Assembly (NCBI GenBank): GCA_044220635.1
Contig: JBGAQP010000001.1
Location: 1 to 64,000 of the forward strand
DNA length: 64,000 bases
DNA from: JBGAQP01 sp044220635
GTDB lineage: Bacteria; Pseudomonadota; Gammaproteobacteria; Burkholderiales; Usitatibacteraceae
Direction: 5' to 3'
Position numbers and translations under genes: made by a program. Each line of letters starts with the position of its first letter. The first letter of the stretch is position 1. The notes under the pieces were generated by a model. That model saw nothing but the letters and a program-made list of their open reading frames with translations, searched no databases and was not told the DNA's origin. Shown piece after piece: positions 17,878 to 26,182 of this stretch.

Positions 17878-18504
17878 TCAGGCGGCCTTGAGCAGCACGA
17901 GGTGGCGCTTGGCGGCGAGGCTCGGCACCGCGAGCTCGACGACATTCTCCACGCGGTGGGTCGCGGGCAGGCGCGCGATCTCCTCGAACGGGTGCACGCC
18001 CTTCATGGCGAGCAGGCGCCCTCCGGGCGCGACCAAGTGCCGCGCCTGCTCGACGAACTCCGCCAGGTCGGCGAAGGCGCGGGAGACGACGACGTCGAAG
18101 GTCCGCCCCGGCTGCCAGTGCTCGACGCGGGCGCATTCCACGCGGACGTTCGCGAGGCCGAGCTCCGCCTTGGCCTGCGTGAGGAACGCCGCCTTCTTGT
18201 GGCTCGCGTCGAGGAGCGTCACGGCGAGGTCCGGACGCGCGATCGCGAGCGGAATCCCGGGAAGGCCACCGCCGCTGCCGACGTCGAGCAGCGTCTTCGC
18301 CGACGCGATGTGCGGCAGGACCGAAAGACTGTCCAGCACGTGGAGCACGACCATCTGCCCGGGCTCGCGCACGGCGGTGAGGTTGTGCACCTTGTTCCAT
18401 TTCGCGAGCAGGGCGAGGTATTCGGCCTGGCGCTTGGCCGCGCCGCCGGGCAGTTCAAGGCCCATGGCGGCGAGGCCCTCGGCGATCGGCGCTTCGAGAT
18501 TCAT
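17878..18504 (-). CDS. rsmG: 16S rRNA (guanine-527-N7) methyltransferase
   Basis: 208 aa. The Rossmann methyltransferase fold shows the SAM-binding LLDVGSGGGLPGIPLA and later VVSRAFADLAEF. It methylates G527 of 16S rRNA; loss gives low-level streptomycin resistance in other bacteria. ATG 18504 overlaps the mnmG stop by four bases (ATGA), so the pair is translationally coupled, and parA follows without a gap. Confidence 0.95.
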   Translation of the reverse strand: MNLEAPIAEGLAAMGLELPGGAAKRQAEYLALLAKWNKVHNLTAVREPGQMVVLHVLDSLSVLPHIASAKTLLDVGSGGGLPGIPLAIARPDLAVTLLDASHKKAAFLTQAKAELGLANVRVECARVEHWQPGRTFDVVVSRAFADLAEFVEQARHLVAPGGRLLAMKGVHPFEEIARLPATHRVENVVELAVPSLAAKRHLVLLKAA

Positions 18505-20417
18505 GCGCTCCTTTCGGCGTCGGCATCGGCGATGGCGCGGGAGGCGAGCGCGCGACGCTTCAAGTGCACGAGCAGCAGCGAGATCGCCGCCGGGGTGACG
18601 CCCTGGATGCGGGAAGCCTGGCCGATGGTCTCCGGCCGGTGCTGGGAGAGTTTCTGCTGGACCTCCTTGGACAGCCCGCGAACCGTCGCGTAGTCCATGT
18701 CCCGTGGCAGCCGGAGGCCCTCCTGCGCGAGCTGGCGGGAAACCTCGTCCTTCTGCCGTTCGATGTAGCCGGCGTACTTGGCCGCGATCTCCACTTGTTC
18801 GGCAACGGTTTCGTCTGCCACTCCAGCGCCAGCATTGGGAAGCGTCAATAGTGAGCGATAACTGACATTCGGGCGTCGCAGGAGGTCGAACAGGCTGTAC
18901 TCACGCTCGAGTGCCTGCCCGACGACCCTCAGCTGGTCGGATTCGGGGATCTTCCCCGGCTGCACCCAGGTCGAGCGCAGGCGCCCGGTCTCGCGCTCGA
19001 TCGCCTCGCGCTTCTCCGAAAAGGCGCGCCAACGCTCGTCGTCCACGAGGCCGAGCTTCCGCCCCGCCTCCGTGAGGCGCAGGTCCGCGTTGTCCTCCCG
19101 AAGCTGGAGCCGGTACTCGGCCCGGCTGGTAAACATGCGGTAGGGCTCCGAGACGCCCCGGGTGACCAGGTCATCGACCAGGACGCCGAGGTAGGCCTCG
19201 TCGCGCCGAGGGCACCAGCCGGCTTCATCCCTCGCGGAGAGCGCAGCGTTGATGCCCGCAAGAAGCCCTTGCGCGGCCGCCTCCTCGTAGCCGGTCGTGC
19301 CGTTGATCTGCCCCGCGAAGAAGAGACCTCCGATCGCCTTGGTCTCCAGCGTCGACTTGAGGCCCCGGGGATCGAAGTAGTCGTATTCGATCGCGTAGCC
19401 GGGCCTCAGGATATGGGTGTTCTCCAGCCCCGGGATCGAGCGAACGAGTTCCCACTGCACGTCGAATGGCAGGCTCGTCGAGATGCCGTTCGGGTAGACC
19501 TCGGTGGTCCCGAGGCCCTCGGGCTCGAGGAAGATCTGGTGGCTCGACTTGCCGGCGAATCGGTGGATCTTGTCCTCGATGGACGGGCAGTAGCGCGGCC
19601 CGACGCCCTCGATCACCCCGGTGAACATCGGCGAGCGGTCGAGGCCCCCGCGGATGATCTCGTGGGTGCGCTCGGTCGTGTGGGTGATCCAGCAACTGAG
19701 CTGCCGCGGGTGCATCGCCCGCGAACCCATGAACGAGAACGCCGGCTCCGGATGGTCGCCCGGCTGCTCGGCGAGCCTGCCGTAGTCGATGCTGCGCCCG
19801 TCGAGGCGCGGCGGCGTCCCCGTCTTCAGGCGTCCGGCCGGAAGCGCGAGCTCGCGCAGGCGGGCCGCCAGCGACAGGGAAGGGGGATCGCCCGCGCGCC
19901 CGGCCTGGTAGTTCGTGAGCCCGACATGGATGAGCCCCCCGAGGAAGGTCCCCGCGGTGAGAACCACCGATCGCGCCCGGAATCGCAGCCCGATGGCCGT
20001 CACTGCGCCCGCCACCCGGTCGCCTTCGACCATCAAGTCGTCCACCGCCTGCTGGAAGAGCCAGAGGTTCGGCTGGCCCTCGAGGCGGCGCCGGATCGCG
20101 GCCCGGTAGAGCACCCGGTCGGCCTGGGCGCGGGTCGCGCGCACCGCAGGGCCCTTGCTCGCGTTCAGGGTGCGGAACTGGATGCCGGCCTCGTCCGTGG
20201 CGATCGCCATGGCCCCACCCAAGGCATCGACCTCCTTCACGAGGTGGCCCTTGCCGATGCCCCCGATCGAGGGGTTGCAGGACATCTGCCCGAGGGTCTC
20301 GAGGGAATGGGTGAGCAGGAGCGTGCGCGCTCCCGAGCGCGCCGAGGCGAGCGCCGCCTCGGTGCCGGCGTGCCCGCCGCCCACCACGATCACATCGAAT
20401 TGCGAGGGAAAGTCCAC
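18501..20417 (-). CDS. mnmG: tRNA uridine-34 carboxymethylaminomethyl synthase subunit MnmG
   Basis: 638 aa from GTG 20417, which puts the FAD-binding VIVVGGGHAGTEAALASAR at the N-terminus as in the family; longer frames upstream are not conserved. Further family motifs are CNPSIGGIGKGHL, TPPRLDGRSIDY and ATKAIGGLFFAGQINGT-like TKAIGGLFFAGQ. With MnmE it installs the cmnm5 group on wobble U34 of several tRNAs using FAD, NADH and methylenetetrahydrofolate. The partner gene mnmE lies 256 bp upstream on the same strand, separated by two parS sites. Confidence 0.96.
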   Translation of the reverse strand: MDFPSQFDVIVVGGGHAGTEAALASARSGARTLLLTHSLETLGQMSCNPSIGGIGKGHLVKEVDALGGAMAIATDEAGIQFRTLNASKGPAVRATRAQADRVLYRAAIRRRLEGQPNLWLFQQAVDDLMVEGDRVAGAVTAIGLRFRARSVVLTAGTFLGGLIHVGLTNYQAGRAGDPPSLSLAARLRELALPAGRLKTGTPPRLDGRSIDYGRLAEQPGDHPEPAFSFMGSRAMHPRQLSCWITHTTERTHEIIRGGLDRSPMFTGVIEGVGPRYCPSIEDKIHRFAGKSSHQIFLEPEGLGTTEVYPNGISTSLPFDVQWELVRSIPGLENTHILRPGYAIEYDYFDPRGLKSTLETKAIGGLFFAGQINGTTGYEEAAAQGLLAGINAALSARDEAGWCPRRDEAYLGVLVDDLVTRGVSEPYRMFTSRAEYRLQLREDNADLRLTEAGRKLGLVDDERWRAFSEKREAIERETGRLRSTWVQPGKIPESDQLRVVGQALEREYSLFDLLRRPNVSYRSLLTLPNAGAGVADETVAEQVEIAAKYAGYIERQKDEVSRQLAQEGLRLPRDMDYATVRGLSKEVQQKLSQHRPETIGQASRIQGVTPAAISLLLVHLKRRALASRAIADADAERSA

Positions 20418-20500
20418 GACTCGCGCCCGGGGGAGGGGCCCCAGGGCCCCGAAAAACCAAGACGCGAATTCTACGGGAAAGGCGGGGCCGAACCTAGCTG

Positions 20501-20516
20501 CGTTCCACGTGGAACT
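20501..20516. other. parS: parS centromere site 1
   Basis: The 14-bp palindrome GTTCCACGTGGAAC matches the bacterial parS core. Flanking bases are C and T where the 16-bp consensus has T and A. It lies in the mnmE-mnmG gap, near parAB and the origin. Confidence 0.88.
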
Positions 20517-20645
20517 GCGGTGTCCGCGCTCGCGGGCCCCCGTCCAGGCCATCGCGACCACGATGTCCCGACCCGGAGATGCGCGGCGACTTCCGTCTCG
20601 ACAGGCCAGTGGCCTCCCCATGAGGCTGCCCGGAGTGCGGCCTCA

Positions 20646-20661
20646 GGTTCCACGTGGAACA
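20646..20661. other. parS: parS centromere site 2
   Basis: A second GTTCCACGTGGAAC followed by A, which matches the consensus on that side. It starts 145 bp from the first site in the same gap, and about 4 kb from dnaA. Confidence 0.9.
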
Positions 20662-20673
20662 TCCGCAACCCGC

Positions 20674-22011
20674 TCACTTGCCGATGCAGAAGCGGCTGAA
20701 GATCTCGCCCAGAAGGTCGTCGGCGGTTACTTCGCCGGTGATGCGGCCCAGAGCCGTTTGCGCGAGACGCAAATCTTCTGCAAATAATTCAAATACTTGT
20801 GAATTCACCGCCGCGCTCTCCAGGTGGCGGCCCGCCTCCCGCAAAGCCTCTAGGTGCCGCTCACGCGCCATGAAGAGGCCCTCGCCGTGGGGTTGCCAGC
20901 CCGCAACGGCCAGCAGCCAGGCGCGAAGGGCATCCACGCCCTCGCCCGTTCGGGCGGAGAGGCGAATGAGCGTTTCGCCGCCGACGGAGGCGGCGGCCTG
21001 CCCACCCTCGACGAGGTCGATCTTGTTCACGACCCGCGCCACGGGCATTCCCGCGGGAAGCCGCTCGAGCAGCGCCACTTCCTCGGAGTCCGTGGCCGAA
21101 CCCGCCTCCGTGATGAAAAGCGCGGCCCCGGCCTTCCCCACGGCCTCCCAGGTCCGCGCGATCCCGATGCGCTCGACCTCGTCGGCGGACTCGCGCAGCC
21201 CCGCGGTGTCGATCAGGTGGATCGGAACACCCTCGAGGCTCAGCGTCGCGCGCACGTAATCGCGCGTCGTCCCGGGGATGGCGGTCACGATTGCGAGCTC
21301 CTCGCCCGCGAGCCGGTTGAGCAGGCTCGACTTGCCGACGTTGGGCCGCCCGATGAGGACCACGGTGAGCCCCTCGCGGAGCACCGCCCCCTGCTTCGCC
21401 TCCGCGAGCAGCTCCCGCAGGGCCGGGCCGAGCGCACCGAGGCGCGCACCCTGCACCTTGCGGTCCTCGGGGTCGATCTCCTCCTCGGGAAAATCGATGC
21501 AGGCTTCCACGTGCAGGCGCAACTCGACGAGGCCGTCGACCAGGTGACGAATGCGCCGCGAGAATTCCCCCGCGAGCGACCGGGCCGCACTTCGGGCCGC
21601 CTCGGCGCTCGAGGCGTCGATGAGGTCCGCCACGCTTTCGGCCTGGGCGAGGTCAAGGCGTTCGTTGAGGAACGCGCGCCGCGTGAATTCCCCCGGCTCG
21701 GCCACGCGCGCGCCCAGCGCCACGCAGCGGCGCAGGAGCTCGTGCATCACGACGGGCCCGCCATGGCCCTGCAGCTCGAGGACGTCCTCGCCGGTATACG
21801 AGTGGGGAGCGGGGAAGAACAGGGCGATGCCCCGGTCGATCATCGACCCGTCGCCCGCGCGAAAATCGCCTAGCGTCGCATGGCGCGCGGCTGGGACCTC
21901 GCCGAGGACGCCCGCGGCGACCTGCCTCGCCCCGGGGCCCGAGACGCGCACGACGCCAATGCCGCCGCGCCCGGGGGGCGTGGCGACCGCGGCGATGGTC
22001 GCCGCCCTCAG
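20674..22011 (-). CDS. mnmE: tRNA modification GTPase MnmE
   Basis: 445 aa if it starts at CTG 22011. The N-terminal folate-binding domain begins TIAAVATPPGRGGIGVVRVSG. A helical domain follows, then a G domain with GRPNVGKSSLL, PGTTRDY, DTAG and NKID. The invariant C-terminal FCIGK is intact. It works with MnmG on tRNA U34. No ATG, GTG or TTG lies between the yidC stop and the conserved N-terminus; the CTG overlaps the yidC TGA as CTGA, gives the normal family length, and is the only sensible start I can find. Annotation software may place the start elsewhere. Confidence 0.93.
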   Translation of the reverse strand: MRAATIAAVATPPGRGGIGVVRVSGPGARQVAAGVLGEVPAARHATLGDFRAGDGSMIDRGIALFFPAPHSYTGEDVLELQGHGGPVVMHELLRRCVALGARVAEPGEFTRRAFLNERLDLAQAESVADLIDASSAEAARSAARSLAGEFSRRIRHLVDGLVELRLHVEACIDFPEEEIDPEDRKVQGARLGALGPALRELLAEAKQGAVLREGLTVVLIGRPNVGKSSLLNRLAGEELAIVTAIPGTTRDYVRATLSLEGVPIHLIDTAGLRESADEVERIGIARTWEAVGKAGAALFITEAGSATDSEEVALLERLPAGMPVARVVNKIDLVEGGQAAASVGGETLIRLSARTGEGVDALRAWLLAVAGWQPHGEGLFMARERHLEALREAGRHLESAAVNSQVFELFAEDLRLAQTALGRITGEVTADDLLGEIFSRFCIGK

Positions 22012-23708
22012 CGCCTGCTCTTCGCCTGCGCCTCGGCCGCGAGCGTGCGGTTGATGTGCCACTGCTGCACGATCGAGATGAGGTTCTGGACCACCCAGTA
22101 GAGCACCAGGCCGGACGGGAAGAAGAGGAAGAACACGCTGAACATGATCGGCATGATCAGCATGATGCGGGCCTGCACGGGGTCCGCCGGCTGCGGGTTG
22201 AGCTTCGTCTGCACGAACATCGATACCGCGTAGATCACCGGCAGCACGTAGAAGGGGTCCGGCGCCGAGAGGTCCTGGATCCAGCCGAGCCAGGGCGCGT
22301 GGCGCAGCTCGATCGAGGCGAGCAGCACCCAGTAGAGGGCGATGAACACCGGGATCTGCACCAGGATCGGCAGGCAGCCGCCGAGCGGGTTGATCTTCTC
22401 GGTGCGATACAGCTCCATCATCGCCTGGTTCATCTTCTGCTTGTCGTCGCCGTAGAGCTGCTTGAGCTTCTCCATCTTCGGCGCGAGCACCTTCATCTGC
22501 GCCATGGAGCGGCCCGCCTTGGCGTTGAGCGGGTAGAAGACCGCCTTGATGAGGACGGTGAGCAGGATGATCGCCCAGCCCCAGTTGCCCACGCCCGCGT
22601 GGATCGTCTTGAGGATCCAGAAGAGCGGCGCGGCGATGATGTAGAGCCAGCCGTAGTCGACCACGAGGTTGAGCCCCGGAGCGATCTTCTCGAGCTTGTC
22701 GGTCTCCTGCGGCCCGATGTAGAGCGGCATGGCCACCGTCGCGGAGGCGCCTGGCGCGAGCGCCGCCACCGGCACGATCACGCCGGCCGTGTAGAGATTC
22801 TCCCCGACCTTGTTGGTGAAGTACTCGCGCTCGGTCCCCGGGGCCGGGATCCACGCGGACACGAAATAGTGCTGGATGATCCCGATCCAGCCGTCCTTCG
22901 CCTTCTTGGCGTGCGACTGCTTGCCCTTCGCGATGTCCGAGAAGTCCACCTTCACGAACTTCGCCTCGTCGGTGTACACCACGGGTCCGGTGAAGGTCGC
23001 CACGCCGGCGAAGGAACTGGTCTGCGCGGCCTCCTGGCTCGGAGGCTCGCCGTCGCGAAGGAACTGGAAGTAGGCGAATGGGGCGAGCGGCTTTTCCGTC
23101 GTGTTCTTCAGCTCGTAGCTCACCTGGATCTCGTAGCTGCCCCTCTTGAAGCGGAAGCGCTTGACGACTTCGGTGCCCGCGGGCTCTCGCGCGGTGAGCT
23201 TCACCTCGAGGGTGTCGGCACCCGCCCCGAGGGCATAACTCGCCGCTTCCGCCGTGTACGCCGCCTTGTGCGAGGGCATCCCCTCGCCGAGCAGCCCCGT
23301 CTGCGTCGCGAAGACATGCTTCGGATCCGGTCCCATCAGCATGAGGGGCTTGGTGCGGTCGAGCGCGGAAAACACCTTGAACAGCGTCACGCGGCGGATG
23401 TCCCCGCCCGCAGTGTTCAGCTCGACCTCGAACATGTCGGTCTTCACCACGACCGCCTCGCCGCCCGCGGCCACCGCTGCGCCGGGCGCCACGGGTGGCG
23501 CTGCGGTCGCCGCCGTCGGCGCTGGCGCACCGGCCGCGGGCGCGGCCGGGGCCGTGGCGGGCGTGGGCGTCGGCGCGCCCGCGGGAATCGCGGAGGTGGC
23601 CGGTGCGACCACGGGCGCCTTGGGCGCACTGTGCTTCTGCCAGGCGTCCCAGAGGAGCATGGCCGAGAAGGTGAATACGACGAAGGCGATCAGGCGTTGG
23701 GTGTCCAT
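22008..23708 (-). CDS. yidC: Membrane protein insertase YidC
   Basis: 566 aa from ATG 23708. N-terminal transmembrane helix (RLIAFVVFTFSAMLLW), an Ala/Pro-rich linker (about residues 33-85), a large periplasmic beta-supersandwich domain (about 90-330), then the conserved five-helix insertase core with FYPLNAKAGRSMAQMK and NPLGGCLPILVQIPVFIALYW. It inserts and folds inner-membrane proteins with or without SecYEG, including Fo subunits encoded nearby. Order yidC-yidD-rnpA-rpmH is ancestral. Confidence 0.97.
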   Translation of the reverse strand: MDTQRLIAFVVFTFSAMLLWDAWQKHSAPKAPVVAPATSAIPAGAPTPTPATAPAAPAAGAPAPTAATAAPPVAPGAAVAAGGEAVVVKTDMFEVELNTAGGDIRRVTLFKVFSALDRTKPLMLMGPDPKHVFATQTGLLGEGMPSHKAAYTAEAASYALGAGADTLEVKLTAREPAGTEVVKRFRFKRGSYEIQVSYELKNTTEKPLAPFAYFQFLRDGEPPSQEAAQTSSFAGVATFTGPVVYTDEAKFVKVDFSDIAKGKQSHAKKAKDGWIGIIQHYFVSAWIPAPGTEREYFTNKVGENLYTAGVIVPVAALAPGASATVAMPLYIGPQETDKLEKIAPGLNLVVDYGWLYIIAAPLFWILKTIHAGVGNWGWAIILLTVLIKAVFYPLNAKAGRSMAQMKVLAPKMEKLKQLYGDDKQKMNQAMMELYRTEKINPLGGCLPILVQIPVFIALYWVLLASIELRHAPWLGWIQDLSAPDPFYVLPVIYAVSMFVQTKLNPQPADPVQARIMLIMPIMFSVFFLFFPSGLVLYWVVQNLISIVQQWHINRTLAAEAQAKSRR

Positions 23709-23737
23709 CGGCGGTCGGGAGAGGCTTTGCGCGGAAG

Positions 23738-23947
23738 TCAGGGCACCGGGTCGAAGCCGCCCGCGTTCCAGGGATGGCAGCGCGCCACGCGTCGCATCGC
23801 GAGCCAGAGACCCCGCGGCGCCCCGTGGCGCTCGATCGCCTCGATCGCGTAGGCCGAGCAGGTCGGCGTGAAACGGCAATGCCGGCCCCACCAGGGACTC
23901 AACAGGTACTGGTAGGCCCGGATGATCGCGACCAGGATCGTTCGCAT
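23738..23947 (-). CDS. yidD: Membrane protein insertion efficiency factor YidD
   Basis: 69 aa. The family pattern is complete: YQYLLSPWWGRHCRFTPTCSAYAIEAIERHG, shown here in parts as YLLSPWWG, CRFTPTCS and YAIEAIERHG, then RCHPWNAGGFDPVP. A short amphipathic membrane-associated protein that improves YidC-dependent insertion. It lies three bases after rnpA and 29 before yidC, so all are one transcript. Confidence 0.96.
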   Translation of the reverse strand: MRTILVAIIRAYQYLLSPWWGRHCRFTPTCSAYAIEAIERHGAPRGLWLAMRRVARCHPWNAGGFDPVP

Positions 23948-23950
23948 GGT

Positions 23951-24319
23951 TCAGCGCCCGGTACGGGCATTCGCCTGGTCGAGAAGGCCCAGCAGTTCCT
24001 CGGCCAACGCCTTCGCCGCGAGCGGCTCGAAACGCCCCCGCAGCGCCACGACCAGGTCGAGCCCGCCGGCCTTCACCGGATGGCGCCGGAAGAGCTCGCG
24101 AACCAGCCGTTTCACGCGATTGCGGAGGACCGAAGAGGCAACATTGCGGCGCGCGAGGGCGACGCCGATCCGCGAGATGCCGGGAGTGCCGCTCGCCACG
24201 TGCAGCACCGCGGCCGCGCCCCGTAGCTTCCCGGGGCTGCGCAGCACGGGCCCGAAGGAACCCTGCGCCGCGAAGCGATGGCGCCGGGAAAGGCCCTCCT
24301 TCCGGGCGCCCCGCTGCAT
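23951..24319 (-). CDS. rnpA: Ribonuclease P protein component
   Basis: 122 aa. The basic RNR motif region RNRVKRLVRELFRRH (with ARRNVASSVLRNRVKR before it) is the RNase P RNA-binding signature. With the catalytic RNA it trims tRNA 5' ends. The gene follows rpmH after seven bases. A second GGAAGGAGGG lies inside the first ten codons, but no suitable start follows it, so ATG 24319 is kept. Confidence 0.94.
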   Translation of the reverse strand: MQRGARKEGLSRRHRFAAQGSFGPVLRSPGKLRGAAAVLHVASGTPGISRIGVALARRNVASSVLRNRVKRLVRELFRRHPVKAGGLDLVVALRGRFEPLAAKALAEELLGLLDQANARTGR

Positions 24320-24326
24320 CGGGACG

Positions 24327-24461
24327 TCAGACCGCGACGCGCTTGCGGCCCTTGGCGCGGCGGGCGTTGATCACCGCGCGACCGCTGGCCGTCTTCATCC
24401 GCACGCGGAAACCGTGGGTCTTCTTGCGGTGGGCAGTTGACGGCTGGAAAGTGCGTTTCAT
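24327..24461 (-). CDS. rpmH: 50S ribosomal protein L34
   Basis: 44 aa, highly basic, starting MKRTFQPSTAHRKKTHGF and ending INARRAKGRKRVAV. One of the smallest and most conserved ribosomal proteins. First gene of the rpmH-rnpA-yidD-yidC-mnmE operon, transcribed away from dnaA. Confidence 0.97.
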   Translation of the reverse strand: MKRTFQPSTAHRKKTHGFRVRMKTASGRAVINARRAKGRKRVAV

Positions 24462-24507
24462 GGAAAACCTCTGCGTGCGGCTCGAAGCCTTGGGCGAAAA
24501 GCGTGAA

Positions 24508-24513
24508 ATTATA
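24508..24513 (-). promoter_or_regulatory. -10 box of the rpmH operon promoter
   Basis: A perfect TATAAT on the minus strand, 46 bases ahead of the rpmH start. No good -35 box is seen 16-18 bp upstream. Confidence 0.5.
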
Positions 24514-24568
24514 GCGGAACCGGCCGCCGGGCGCCATTGCGCCCATCGATTCAAGGGCTTTCCGCGCC

Positions 24569-24599
24569 TGTGGATAACCCGTTGCGATCCGCGTAGAAT
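24569..24599 (+). promoter_or_regulatory. Perfect DnaA box overlapping the dnaA promoter
   Basis: TGTGGATAA at 24569-24577 is the reverse of the consensus DnaA box TTATCCACA. It covers a possible -35 (TGGATA, 24571-24576), which is followed after 17 bp by TAGAAT (24594-24599), five of six to consensus. Bound DnaA would block this promoter, giving autoregulation, and may also nucleate the origin. The rest of 24462-24652 shows no further perfect box. Confidence 0.7.
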
Positions 24600-24652
24600 T
24601 TCGCATCTTCCCCGCCGCTTTCCGAACCCCTTTTCCAGCCCGCAACGCGCCC

Positions 24653-25978
24653 ATGGATTCGCTTTGGCCATCGCTCGCCGCGGAGCTCAAGAAGGACCTT
24701 CCGGCCCAGCAGTTCGACACCTGGATCAAGCCGCTCAGGGCCGAGCGCCACGGCGACCAGCTGCTGCTCCTCGCCCCGAACCATCATGTCCTGCGCTGGG
24801 TGCGCTCGAACCTGCTTTCACGCATCGAGTCGCGCATCGAGCGCCTTCCGGGCACCCCCGTGAGCGTCAACCTCGTCCTCGATGAAAAGCCCTCCGAGGC
24901 CGAGATCGTGGTGCCCGAGGCCGTCCCGGTCCCCCCCACCGACCGCGGGCCGCGCGACGAGCACCGGCTGAACCCGTCGTTCACCTTCGCGAATTTCGTC
25001 AACGGCAAGGCGAACCAGATCGCGCGTGCGGCCGCCATCCAGGTCGCCGAGAATCCCGGCACCGCCTACAACCCGCTCTTCATCTACGGGGGGACGGGCC
25101 TGGGCAAGACCCACCTGCTGCAGGCGATCGGCACCGAGGTCCTCAAGCGCAACCCCAAGGCCAAGGTGCGCTACATCCACGCCGAGCAGTTCGTCGCCGA
25201 CGTGGTCCGCGCCTACCAGCACAAGAGCTTCGACTCCCTGAAGCGCTACTACCGCTCGCTCGACCTCTTCCTCATCGACGACGTGCAGTTCTTCGTCGGC
25301 AAGTCGCGCTCCCAGGAGGAGTTCTTCTACACGTTCAACGCGCTCTTCGAGGCGCACAAGCAGGTGTGCATCACGAGCGACTGCTTTCCGAAGGAGATGA
25401 CCGGGATCGAGGAGCGCCTCATCTCGCGATTCGGCTGGGGCCTGACCGTCGCCGTCGAGCCCCCGGAGCTCGAGATGCGCGTGGCGATCCTGCTGAAGAA
25501 GGCGGAGAACGACGGCGTTCGCGTCGACGAGAACGTCGCCTTCTTCATCGCCAAGCACATCCGCTCCAACGTGCGCGAACTCGAGGGGGCGCTCAAGCGC
25601 GTGCTCGCCTACGCGCGCTTCAACAACACGGCCGTCACCGTGGCCAACGCCCGCGAGGCCCTGAAGGACCTGCTCGCCGTCATCAATCGCCAGGTGTCGA
25701 TCGAGAACATCCAGAAGACGGTCGCCGACTACTACAAGATCAAGGTGTCGGAGATGTACTCGAAGAAGCGCTTCCGCTCCGTGGCCCGTCCCCGCCAGGT
25801 CGCGATGGCGCTCGCCAAGGAACTCACCCAGCAGAGCCTGCCCGAGATCGGCGAGGCCTTCGGCGGCCGCGACCATACCACGGTGCTCCACGCGTGCCGC
25901 AAGACCCAGGAGTTGCGCGAAAGCGACCAGGAATTCGCGCGCAACTACGCCCAGCTCCAGCAGATCCTCCTGGGATGA
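24653..25978 (+). CDS. dnaA: Chromosomal replication initiator protein DnaA
   Basis: 441 aa. Domain I (about 1-85, LPAQQFDTWIKPLRAE) binds DnaB and self-associates. A short linker leads to the AAA+ domain starting at NPSFTFANFVNGKAN, with Walker A GGTGLGKTHLLQAIG and Walker B LFLIDDVQFF. Domain IV binds DnaA boxes through the signature GGRDHTTVLHACRK. Domain II is short, which explains the length below that of E. coli (467). It melts the origin and starts replication. Confidence 0.98.
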   Translation: MDSLWPSLAAELKKDLPAQQFDTWIKPLRAERHGDQLLLLAPNHHVLRWVRSNLLSRIESRIERLPGTPVSVNLVLDEKPSEAEIVVPEAVPVPPTDRGPRDEHRLNPSFTFANFVNGKANQIARAAAIQVAENPGTAYNPLFIYGGTGLGKTHLLQAIGTEVLKRNPKAKVRYIHAEQFVADVVRAYQHKSFDSLKRYYRSLDLFLIDDVQFFVGKSRSQEEFFYTFNALFEAHKQVCITSDCFPKEMTGIEERLISRFGWGLTVAVEPPELEMRVAILLKKAENDGVRVDENVAFFIAKHIRSNVRELEGALKRVLAYARFNNTAVTVANAREALKDLLAVINRQVSIENIQKTVADYYKIKVSEMYSKKRFRSVARPRQVAMALAKELTQQSLPEIGEAFGGRDHTTVLHACRKTQELRESDQEFARNYAQLQQILLG

Positions 25979-26182
25979 GCATGTATGGGGGCCGTAAAAC
26001 CTGTGGGCAGAATCCGGGGCTCCCGGAACGACCCGGGTTGTCCACAGCTTGCCGCGCCGGGACAGACAAACGATCCCCAGCGCGGAGCCCTGTCAACGTC
26101 CTGATCGGCAGGAGCATTTCCGGATTGTCCCGCTCCGGGCCTTCTCCTGTTAGCCATTAACAAGCTTTGAATACCTAAAACC
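25979..26182. other. dnaA-dnaN intergenic region, possible part of oriC
   Basis: A 204-bp gap with no gene. TTGTCCACA at 26038-26046 is a DnaA box with one mismatch from TTATCCACA. The last 35 bases before dnaN are AT-rich for this genome (TTAGCCATTAACAAGC, TTTGAATACC), a possible melting element or promoter. Only two boxes across this gap and the dnaA leader were found by eye, so the origin placement is tentative. Confidence 0.5.
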
